Shown: piece by piece, positions 1 through 10,900 of the stretch
How positions within the stretch are numbered: the stretch's first letter is position 1
Layout of the letters: each line of letters begins with the position of its first letter
Assembly: GCA_014526335.1 (NCBI GenBank)
Contig: JACTAT010000022.1
Coordinates: 2,759,436-2,823,435, forward strand
Source: Chrysaora quinquecirrha
Lineage: Eukaryota; Cnidaria; Scyphozoa; Semaeostomeae; Pelagiidae
Direction: 5' to 3'
DNA: 64,000 nt
Program-made: the position numbers and the translations under genes
Notes under the pieces: model-generated
What the model saw: the letters and a program-made list of their open reading frames with translations, nothing else
Database searches by the model: none
Told to the model about the DNA's origin: nothing

Positions 1-1517
1 ATTCCTGAACATTTCCCCCCATCCAACGCAACAATTCTTATTGCATTTCACTGACAAGTAGAAGCAGAATCGGGGGGGGGGGCAGCAGAAAAACGGAGTA
101 ATTGAAGGCACTGACAACAAACCTTCCCAGAAAATACCAAGACGAGCCACTTGATGGATCTAATTCCAATGATTTTTGAAGACAATGAACAGCTTCTTGT
201 GTTCTCTGATTCTTGTCTCCTAACTGTTCATGCGAATGATACATCCATCCTATATTGAAAATAAATTATAAAAATATTCAATAAGCCTAATCCTTAGCTA
301 AACGATCAAACACTGTTGGTCAAACATTTGATATTAGCTTTACAAGCAATGCTTGCCGGTTTGGCCACATCATAAAAAATTGCTTGACAAACAGAATTTG
401 AAAAACTTCGAAAACATTTTATGCTTGAATCAAACAAATAAAGGTTTGACGAGTTATATTTTGTGATGTGGCGAAACAGTCACGTCTTCTGCTTGATAAG
501 CAAATTGCAGGTGTTACCAGTAACTGTTGATCGTTTGGCAAGGGCCTTACTGTTTATAAAATGTTCATTTACTCTATCCGCTAAAAAACTAGTTAAAACT
601 AGTACAAATCACAAACTTGAGCGGGTGAGTAATCAGTGACTCCTGACAATTATTTCGATAAATCAAACGACTATCTCCATACTTTGCAAGATGTTGGAAA
701 GCAAGAAAAAACTAAGGAATGCTTCTTTAAGCTATCCACTAACGAAACTGGGGCGTCAAATTATAAATTCAAGCAGATCGAGGATGAGCGCCTCTTCGAA
801 TCTTTCAACAAAGTTTCCGCTAATTTCAGCCATCCTCAGGTCCTTGTTCCTTCTTAATTTCAAGCATAAAGCTATTTCTTACCTAGCTGCCTCCATGCGA
901 CCGATTGTATATTGGGTGGCATTCCAGCTGCACTGATTATTGCCTGATAGGCATCTTTGGCAAGTTCATATTTTGATTGCATTTCAAAAAGATGAGCAAT
1001 GTGAAACTGAACTGCAATAGAAAACAAGATATAACGTCATTACAATAAGACATTCATCGTTCCAACAAAGAGAAAAACACTATCTCACAGCGTATCTCTA
1101 AACATATCTTAAATGTCAAAGGTCTTTTCTTGTTATCTAAATGCAATATATTTTCTAGTTTTGTTGGTCGCAGAGGAAGTTTTCAAATACAGAAAAACTT
1201 AGCCTAAACTTTTCATATTCACTTTTCAAACGGAGACTGTTTCAAGCATAGCAGAACTAAACTTTTGTGCACTAAATAACCCTTATAAAAATGATGAAGT
1301 TGATGATGCCTATGAATGAAGAATACGATGATGATGCTGATGGTGCTGACGATGATGATGATGATGATGATGATTCCGATGATACTGATTCTGATGATAC
1401 TGATGATGATCATGACGATGATGAAGATGATGATGATACTATATTACTGAGCATGAAGGTAATGATGATGATGATGGCTATGATGAAGAATACGATGGTG
1501 ATGCTGATGATGTTGAC

Positions 1518-1562
<45 letters not shown>

Positions 1563-4500
1563 AATGATGATTCCGATGATACTGATTCCGATGATACTGA
1601 TGATGATTATGATGATGATGATGATACTATTACTGAGCATGATGGCTATGATAAAGAATCGATGATAATGCTGACGATGATGATGATGATGCTAATGATG
1701 CTGATACCGATGACGACGACGATGACGATGATGATGCTGCTGCTGGTGATGAAGATGATGCTGAAGATTACGATAGAATCCAAGAACTTGCCTCAAGCAT
1801 CATCACCTTTAATCACCACATCACCACAAAATTAATGCAAACGTATGATTTTACTTACTTTCTACTTTTGATAAAGAACACGGGTTGGAATCCAGCAAAG
1901 CTAGCTGAAAATGCTGCAATAGACAAAAAGGAAGATTTAAGATAAGATAATAGCCATAGTTTTGCGACTTATCATGAAATTAAAAAGAGTTTGATATGAT
2001 ATGATATGCGATAGTAGAAAAATATTTTTGGTAGGCTTTGAAAAACAATGTCAGGATTCCGTTACAAGCTATTTGCGTATTAATAGCCTTGTCTTTCTCG
2101 ACAAGGGCAAAGGAATTCAAGATTGAAAAAGTTTTCGAAGTTTTAAACCGTTTTCGATTAATCTTAGCTACATGAAGAATGTATTACCCAGTGGAAATAG
2201 GACGTTAGAGCACAACAGAGATAGACAATGTCACATTTTCTACCAGACCAGGTCCTTCATCTGTATGCAGATACGTGCCTCTCTCTCCCTTGGAGGTAAG
2301 GGTCAGGGCGTCTCAATAAAGGATTTTCGGATCCTTCTGTCCCGTGGAGAGTAAAATGACTGCATGAGACGATTTAACCCCTTATGATTTAACATCGAAT
2401 TAGTGGATTTTCGTATTTGTTCATCAAAACTAGGCGCATTTGCGTATTCCAGTACCCCCTTTCACTCCCTAAATAAAGCATTGATCCTAGGTTAAACAAA
2501 TTTTTCATGAAGGCCATTCATGACAATATATACAAATATGAATGATGCTGAAGAAGATTCAACATAGACAAAACACAAGAGTCAAACTGGAGAACAGCCT
2601 TGGGCTGTATGACTTGAGAGTTACTTGACGATTTCATTGAGCTCTTTAGCTCAGTGCAAGCATCGTTGGCTGTCTGATCATGTTGTCCAGGTTCGAACGC
2701 AATCTATTTTGGTACACCAATTGTGGAAAAATCTAGCACTGTTTTCGTCATTCAGGCCCATTCAGGACATATATATATAAATATGTATGGTGCTGAGGAG
2801 GACTCAACATAGCCGAAACCAAATAGTCAAACGGCAGGAGAGCCTTGGGCTGTATGGCTTTGAGAGTTACTCGGTGATATCATCCCATTTCATTGAGCTG
2901 TATAGCTCAGTGCAAGCGTTGTAGGCTCTCTGATCATGCAATCCACGTTAAAATCAAATCTATGATGGTATGCCACTTGTTGAAGAACCTATCTTAGTTC
3001 AAATGTTCATGCATTATTAAAACTGACCTTCAAACTAGCGTCGTGGTTAGCCATTGATTTAAACATTAAACCAAGTCTCAAATGAACTTCGTTTGCTCTG
3101 TTAAAACTTGGATCGATATACAGCAATTGTTGAAAAGCTTTAATAGCCCTAAAAGCAAGGCAATTTACAGTTAGAACAGAAGGAAAAACATCGACAAACA
3201 AAAAGTCAAAGAAAGAGTAGCAAAAATCCCTTAGTTGATGGTTTCACTGTCTTAGTGGTGGTAGGGGTACTATTTACATTACAAGTGGTCAAAGTTCCGA
3301 TACTATAGGGCTTTGATGGTGAAAAGTTACTGAGGGAAGCTACTAGTCTAAGCCCCTAAATTTCGAAATTGAGAGAAATGGCCGAAACATCTTCTTCTAA
3401 CCTACGAAAAGCTTTTCTCGTCTGATACTCCTCCGAGTAAAAATGGCAAAAACAGAGCGCAACAAATGACTCAGGCCATATTTATACCAAGATACGGATG
3501 GAAATACACTAATAGAAAAGCTTAGCCAGAATTGCATTGTGTTTTGCACAGCAATCAACTCGCTGGATAGGGATACCCCTAAATTTATTTGTTGTAAAAA
3601 CACTGGTACATGACACTGGTATACAAAAGAATAAAGAAATATATTAAATAATATAAGAACTGTGAAAAGTTGTATTTACCACTGATAAGCGTTAAAATGA
3701 AAATACACAATTCCTAAACCATACAAAAATGGAGCATCCTAAAAGAAATTAGAAAATTTTGCAAAATACTTGTTAATTTGAAAATGCAAAGAAAATCAGA
3801 AAGATTTTGAAATACTCAAAAACCTTGTCTGATACTCTAATTCTTCAGAGAACACAGAGTTGGAGATAGATAAAATCATTGGTCATAATGGGATACATCT
3901 CTAGATGTGGATCAAAATAGACTGTATACTTGCCTGAGTTTGTCTGAACTCTGTATCAAGTATAGCATTAAAATTGTAATAAACAGCGGAAAGTTTTTCA
4001 GGCATAATTAAAAGCTTTTTTCATCTGACACTCCTCAGAGTATGAACGTAAAGCATCCCTAAATAAAAATATGTTTTTTATTTAGGGATGCTTCAATCCT
4101 ACAGTGTCAGTTCCAAGGATCTCAAAGTAAATAAGTGAGACAGATCCACTCCTTGCTGAGCTCTTGAAGTAAAAAGCAAGTGACATTAGAAAGCAATCTA
4201 ACAGCTTTTATAATTTCCGATGAAAAGAGGTATCAAAATATTCATAATATTACCTTGAAATACTCTTCATGCAGATTAAAATATCTTTGGTAAGCTGACA
4301 TAGCTGGAAAGACAGAAATAGACACAAATTATTTAAGAAAATACCCCCTGTGCATGAAAGGCATCTTACTCGGAAAGAACCATGATTTTCTTACTTACTA
4401 CTAATACCAATACATTTTCGGGCATACTTAAAAGATTTTTTTCGTCTTACGTCTGACACAAAAAGCTTTTAAGCGTGCTCAAAATTGCTTGTACAACTCA

Positions 4501-6809
4501 AAGAATACCAATACAACCAGATACTAAACATATACTGTTATACATGTTTTAGCCAAGAATAAAACCACAGTATTCTATTAGACTTATTACTTGAGTCCCA
4601 GTTATTGCTCATCAGACCGAGACCTAATACCAAACCTGAGAGTCCTAGCATGTATTTCAATAGCGATAACTACGACTCAGGTAATCAGTCTAGTATTCTA
4701 TATTAGATCTTTACTTTTAAGAAAACCTTGCATATCTATGTTGGTTGTAGGCTTTAAATCCATCAATGATAGAAGTTCTTGTGCTGTTGCCTCCCACACC
4801 TTTCATGTGACAAGAATGAAGGCAAAACACAATACTGATCTACCTGTTTGTACTATATACCCTGGGTACTTATTTACACTACCATTTCCATGGACAGCTG
4901 AGTTGGCTGTAGGGGTTTCAAGAGTGACTCCAAGGAGATTCAAATCTATGATCATGAGCTGCATCCTTTACTATTCTGTCTGAACAATTCTAAAAGACAA
5001 GGATTTCTAAGAAAACTAAACCTTACCTTTGTTAAAATCCTCTAGTAGTAAATGAAAATGTCCTAATTGACAATATAATCTTGGATCTGCTTGTTTGCCT
5101 TCTGCTTTTAGTTTATTTTCCAAGAACTGAACCCCCTGCGAAAGTGAAAAAAACATTTGAACAACAATCTAACTGAAGGTGCGGGACAACTGAAGGTGCT
5201 GCGGCATCGTGGTGTAATCCAACTGACTCGTGGTGTCAGAAGCTCAGTGTTGTCAGGGTTCGAGCCCAGCCACGGTAGCGTCACAGCCAGGGTCGATGTC
5301 TCCATTAGTTTACCTACAACTGAGATCCTAGCGACTGTTGCTAAAACACCATATCACCCACTGTCACCTAACTTGCTTTCTGAAGGGGGCAAACACTGAT
5401 CAAGATAGAATGATAAAAACGTAAATGAAAATAGAATGAAATAACTAATAAATTTACTTTTCTAAGTAGTGTTCCGTGATTTGTTCCTTGAACTCCTTCA
5501 CAAATAGGCTCAAACCATCTCAGAAATCCAAAAAGACGACTGATAAAAGAAATTGCTCTTTATTATTTTCTCAGTCTCCCAAAAACTTTAAGAAAACAAC
5601 TCAACACAAAACTATTCCATGTAGGGGGTCTATTCTAGGGTAACCAGAAGCTGCAAAATCACGAAAGAATCAGCTAAGAGGTGCAATCTGTGACAAAATG
5701 AATTGGGATGCCACAATTTGATTTCACATTATCCTCGACAGTGGACACTAGGATGGGTAAGAAACATTTGCAGGCCCCTGTTGGGTCTAGGCTTTCTAGA
5801 CAAGACAGCAAACTGCCAAGTTGGCCCACTACCAAGTCGGCCCACCCCTACTGGCCCCATGGGCAATTCAGCCCATCACAATGTCAGCAATTGATGTTAT
5901 TTACTGGTTATTTGTCACATGTTGGGATATTGGGAGCTGGCACCCCCCTCCACTTTAACAGTGCACATGTTTATTATTACATTTTTTACATTTTATTACA
6001 TTTTAGTGGACCGAAATGTTATACGCTGACAGGCCGACTTGTCTAACACATGGTGGGCTGACTTGTCTAACACATGGTAGGCTGACTTTGTTGTAGGCCG
6101 ACTTGTCATGTTACCGGGTCTAGCGCCTAAGTGTTCCCCCCTGACCCCCCTCTCAAGGTCAATACCAAAGTTATAAACAGCAACCATCCCAGGTTGGTAG
6201 AAAGTTTGGCTCAGTTGTATTGGAAGTTATGAGCAAAATGGATGTATGCTCATACTTACTGGGATGCCAAAAACAACAAGCAAGGTGTTTTCAAAACTTT
6301 TTACATCCATTTTATCGTACGGGTAACTAGGTATAAATTTATCAGGGCCATTTCAATTTTTTTTGAAATATAGAAATGGCCCCTGGTAAATTGACTTGAT
6401 TTTGTAAACTTAAATCTAATTTGCGATTAAAACAAAGACAATTTGTTAATAAGAATTATCCATAGTGCGAACTGAAGGAAGACAGAATCGATTAAAATTG
6501 TCGGCAAAGCAATTTGTCCAAATGACCCATTGAATGAGTTGTAATGAAATAAAGCGAAGACAACTTGTTAGCAAGCCGGGGCTGGGCCTAAATTATTCAA
6601 AAAACAACACGGCCTCACCTGTCATAGCTTTCGAGAAGCTCTTGCTCCTGATTGTTTAAAGATTCGACCTGAAGAAGAAATTGAGATTTTCAAGCAGCTA
6701 GCACAAAGAAGCACGCAAATCACGATGCTTGCAGGTAAGCGAGCATCGGTCTTTTTATCTAAACATTAGCTTGACAAAAGTACCAGAAAATTTCAAGGTT
6801 TTTTACCAT
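1..6809 (-). CDS. KDM6A: KDM6A/UTX-like histone H3K27 demethylase, N-terminal TPR part (partial gene)
   Basis: Nine exons on the minus strand splice in frame: 6619-6668, 5458-5539, 5027-5135, 4254-4303, 3680-3738, 3028-3148, 1859-1913, 883-1011, 123-249. The protein follows the TPR region of vertebrate UTX closely, with segments such as [96 protein letters not shown] and [23 protein letters not shown] family proteins remove methyl groups from H3K27 in the nucleus through a C-terminal JmjC domain; the TPRs bind partners. Linker, JmjC and zinc domains lie beyond the left edge. Exon borders are all phase-consistent. The start is uncertain: the first clear exon (6668) opens in phase 0, and the only fitting start I see is an ATG at 6807-6809 directly followed by a GTAAAA donor. 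The UTX assignment is very secure; the start is not. Confidence 0.9.
291..548. repeat. A-family palindromic MITE (copy 1)
   Basis: Ends GCTAAACGATCAAACACTG and TGTTGATCGTTTGGCAAGGGC are inverted to each other. The family consensus start is GGCCCTGGCCAAACGATCAA. It sits in an intron of the UTX gene. Confidence 0.75.
1291..1775 (+). repeat. GAT/ATG microsatellite
   Basis: Long imperfect (GAT)n with GATTCC/GATACT interruptions in a UTX intron. It makes spurious Met/Asp and Ile open frames on both strands. Confidence 0.95.
2515..3000 (+). repeat. tRNA-derived SINE, two tandem units
   Basis: The heads GAGCTCTTTAGCTCAGTGCA (2639) and GAGCTGTATAGCTCAGTGCA (2895) resemble a tRNA 5' half with the A box; a B-box-like GGTTCGAACGC follows the first. 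Each is followed by a body with TTCATGACAAATAxATACAAATATG and AAGAAGxxTCAACATAG. Further copies are at 19560-19895 and 25300-25615. Confidence 0.75.
5174..5378 (+). repeat. tRNA-derived SINE, second family
   Basis: Head GCGGCATCGTGGTGTAATCC with B box GGGTTCGAGCCC, then a body shared with copies at 44285-44485 (plus) and 29865-30070 (minus). It lies in a UTX intron. Confidence 0.7.
5805..6118. repeat. Palindromic repeat with GACAAGTCGGCC motifs
   Basis: Repeated inverted motifs such as CAAGTTGGCCCACTACCAAG and GGCCGACTTGTC. A second copy is at 37208-37480 in the first large introns of the DHHC gene. Confidence 0.6.
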
Positions 6810-6959
6810 GGCGTACTAAAATCCAAGATCCTTAAGTCTTTTAACACACCATATATGTGTTTAACTGACTCTCCCATCTGTTCTTGGTAGTTTCGACTTG
6901 TTTTCGTGCCTTCTCAAATATATTTTGATGTAGAAATTAGGCTCCGACTACAGAGATAA

Positions 6960-7886
6960 ATCGTCGGCCATCTTCTTTGTTCTACACGCTATACACAAAG
7001 CAAGCTAAACTTTGACTTCCAGCCAATCACAGACATCCCTTAGCCAATCACATTTCATGAAAAGCTCACGTGGCAGGAAAAAGGTATTGTTCTTCTACGT
7101 TCACTTGGTCATGCAATTATCTCTTTTGTTTATAAAAGGGGTGACTTTCCCCTCAAAACAGGGGCTCTCCCATAACTTGTAATGTAAGTTATCTTTGACA
7201 TCGATGAACGGGGTATTTTGCAGCTCGATCCAGAAGTCCCCCTAAGGGTATTTCTCTTTCAGGAGTTGATTTCCCTTTTTGGAGTTGCGTGACAGAAGCA
7301 AAACAATTATCACTGCAATTCATCCATAATTACAGCGTGAACAGCTCCATAAAAGGGAAAAGATTGAATCTACGTTTTAATTGTCGACGTCTCGACATCC
7401 AATGTTTCTATTATTCTCACTTATGTCTGCCATTTTCATTTTCAAAAACAATCGTATTCTTTCGTAAGAAATAGATTGTTTCTACACTTTTTTTAAATAT
7501 AAGCAACTGGACTTTCGGTCTAGCCCTTAAAGTTGCTGCTTTAAAATTTCTAGTATTTCACCCCCCACAGAGTGGCTGGGGTACCCCTTAAAAACTCTTT
7601 TTTTGTGGCTCTTTCCTTGCTTTTAAATTGGCGGAGAGAACACGACGATTGCAGAAATTACTCAGAGTTTCATGTCTGATTCAAATCATCATACAAATTA
7701 TTAAAATAATTAGACATATAAAAAAAGTTAAACTTAGATACCATCACTAATAATATTAAATATATTACTACGTAATATTTAAAACTATTACTACGAAACC
7801 ATATAAATTACTCATACAGCGTCTCCAAAGAGTCGTTCAAAGGTCATACACTTTATCTTGTGTGATGTCTGATGTCACACCTCTTA
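6960..7886. promoter_or_regulatory. Intergenic region with putative KDM6A promoter (CCAAT boxes)
   Basis: This stretch separates the 5' end of the UTX-like gene from the 3' end of the astacin gene. Two CCAAT motifs at 7023-7027 and 7044-7048 lie some 210-240 bp upstream of the putative UTX start (reverse orientation on its strand) and may be promoter elements. A short ATG ORF reading MADDLSL then stop (around 6975) may be a 5' UTR uORF. From about 7478 there is a piece of the AATAAGCAAC MITE family. The rest (7650-7830) is AT-rich without recognisable content and would be the 3' UTR of the downstream gene. Confidence 0.3.
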
Positions 7887-7975
7887 TCATATTGCAGTAG
7901 AGTTTGTAACTACCCTTGAGCCAATCACTGAAGGCATCGGGGTGCTGCGAGAAGGTTGTGGTGATGTGACCACTC
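7887..7975 (-). other. Probable terminal exon of the astacin gene
   Basis: Good acceptor at 7976-7978. With the phase set by the CUB 2 exon the tail reads [17 protein letters not shown] and stops with TGA at 7887-7889. A second frame is open longer, from [18 protein letters not shown] to KVYDL, stopping at 7837-7839; it would need a one-base change or another splice. Phase favours the first. Confidence 0.5.
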
Positions 7976-10900
7976 CTGTCAAAAGATGGAAGGAATTGAT
8001 CATTATGAGCGATAAATTATAAAAATCATTATAAAGACAATTACTTTTGCTTTCTGTATGATTACAGTTACAACAAAGTTTAAGGTCTCCGATGGCCGTG
8101 TCCCCAGCAAAGCAAAAGAAAAGAGGGTAAGGGAAAATTGAGCTTAAAGGCTATATCAATACGATCTATACCGTAAATCCCCAAATAAGCCCCCACCTTC
8201 GAACAAGCCCCCATCTTCGAATAAGCCTCCCTCGAATAAACCCCCACCTGAGAATTCATTTTTGCAAATAAGCTCTCCCCTCGAATAAGCCCTTATGAAT
8301 TTGTTTTTGCCTGTAATGTATCTTTCAACTAAGAAAAACACTGAAAAAGCTAGTGCTGACAGTCTATATCAATTCAAACAATAATCAGCCATTGGCTGTT
8401 GGCAAACAGCTGATTTTGATTATAGAGTAAAGATAAGTTATCTTTTTCTCGCTGCTTTTCTGTCGAAAACATACTGGAACTATTGAGCTTTGAAATAATC
8501 CCTCCCCTCGAATAAGCCCGCCCCTCGAATAAGCCCCCATCAAAAAATTCGCTTTTGCAAATAAGCCCCCGGGGGCTAATTCGAGGATACCTGGTATGGC
8601 AATCTTCGATCACAGCTTACAGTAATTCTTGTTAACCGAGGAAAGGATATTTACTGCCTCATATCCAATAATGGTACACGTTTTCTTTATAAGAAACTGC
8701 TTTATAAGAAACCCTCTAATAAGATTTCTGGCAAATTAAAATAGATTCTTTTGTTCTTTTGTTTCTTAAAACTATAGAATACAATAGAAAATTTAAGAAA
8801 CTTTGACTATTAAGGCTTTAACTAGGTTTCTTATAAAAAAACGTGTACTGCAAAAAAATGAAATAGAGGTTCGAAGTTTATTTTACCTCTAAAGGCTCTC
8901 CAATGAGCGTGAAAACCAGTACGAGTGACTGAACCGTCAGAAGTTAACTGAACGAACATGACATTCGATATTGACGTGTATGAATTGCCTGTTCCTTGAC
9001 TAAATGTCAATCGTGCAATAAGGCGTCCACTTGAGCCTCCATCCCTGAAATTCATAAGGATTTTTACAGAAAAAACAAGCATGGTGTAAAATAAAATGAA
9101 CTGCAGACTAGTAGTTCATAAAGTATTGCATGTAAATTAGTTACAAGTTTTATTTACAAGGAACCTTTGGTCTGAGTTTAGGCTAGAGTTCCTTAATTTT
9201 TCAACAAAATGACGCTGAAAGTTTCTTATACTGTTCCTTGTCGTGAGATATTTTTAAATGCTAATTTTTTCAGCAAATTTATATAAACTTGCTTCATTTT
9301 CTAACGGTAAATATAACGTGAGTCTTACGGGGAAGAACGATAGGAAATATATTGTTATTCTGTTTTTAATTTGTACAAATCGTCGTTTTCTTGAAAAGAT
9401 TATTCTCAGTTTTTCATCTGAGCCTCGACAGTTCCTTAAAGTTCCTTAATTTGGGAATTTTCAGCCTCCAGTTCCTTATAAAGGTGTTCCTTATAAAAAA
9501 TCGTGTATGCAGAAAAAGTGACTCACCTTAAAGTCAAGAAATCGTAATTATTTTCCAAATTGAAGTTAAAAAATCCCAAACGTACACCATATCCAGGAGA
9601 CACAGTAATCGTCCATATACAATTGTGGTTGTTGTTGTAATTACTTGGGTAGTTGGGGGATGCAAAGGTACCAGAAACTCCAAGAAAAGCTCCTCCGCAA
9701 GCTAAAACAAAATTCAGTATTTAGAGCCATTTGTCGACAATTTATGCGTAATTGAATAGTTAACATCAGAGGCTATTTGAAGGAGGATTATTTGGGAAGA
9801 CGTATAAGAGCTTAAAAGAAACAATATGCTGTAGGAATTGCTAAAGAGGATCCCTTTACACCTTTAAATGTAATTTTTTTCCTCACGACAATGTCATTAC
9901 ACGCTTTTTTTTATAAAAAACCTACCTCAAGGCCTAGTTCGTCAAGTCCCTTATTTTTAGACCTCTTTTGAGGCAATCGTAGTTCAAAAAGTTCCTTAAT
10001 AGTTCCTTAATTTTAACTGCACATACAGTGGTCATAACAATAATAGAGAGACACTTGCATGAGAGCAAAGCTCGGGACTTATCAAGGAAACATTTGATGC
10101 ATGCTTAACGTACGATTTATGTGGTTTTCGAATGCAAATGAATGGAACCGGCTTTCTAATTCTTGATTTTTTGCAGCGATAAAAGCATTAATAGACCTTT
10201 TCAAAGAGGTCTGGGTCGGCGCGACATTTTTCTGGAAAATGGTAGACATGTTGAGTAAGGGAATCCTCTCCACGTGCAAAGACCAGAATTGCAGTCGTTT
10301 CAGGAGAGATATTGCAGCAAATTTTGCTTCAAATTCACGTTTAATGGGAGTTAAAGTGAAAGAAAGGATTCAAGTCCCAGTTTATCTGCTCTAGGAGGCA
10401 TTTAATCAAGTATTTTCCTTTTGTGAGTTACTTGCATCTTGTTTCCTGAGTTTCTACAGATATTTTAAACATTTAATGTTATAGATTCCTTTCTCTCTCT
10501 TATTCTTCCATTATTCATTATTAGAAGTAAAATCTGCTGCACTACCTCTCCACCCTGCAGATAAGCGACTGCAATCAAGGTCGTTGCACGCGAGAGGATT
10601 CCCTTACTCAAGATATCTACCATTTTCCAGAAAAATGTCGCGCCGACCCAGACCTCTTTGAAAAGGTCTTAATATTACTATATGCAAAAAGGCCTGGGCA
10701 ATCTAAAAATAGATCTATTGCATCGACCAATAAAGTGAGACAGATTCTAATCTGCTTGAGAGATAACAGAGTTTTGAATCAGTCGAAAATGACTTCTTCT
10801 AATATCTTTAAAAAGATCTGGAGACAGTTTGCGTCTTGTTTTAATGAAAGCAATAACTGTTTAGATAAGGTCTTAGGTCAAGCTAGCGAATCTATAATCG

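Noticed and set aside
1291..1665. 124-codon Asp/Met-rich ORF, and its antisense Ile frame
   Set aside because: Pure product of a GAT microsatellite; no start context, no conservation, and it lies in a UTX intron. The same applies to frames at 13110-13634, 24400-24933, 38693-38947 and 57391-57594.
5703..6187. Short ORFs on both strands with SAHPYWPHG / [10 protein letters not shown]
   Set aside because: They are translations of the GACAAGTCGGCC repeat, also present at 37208-37480.
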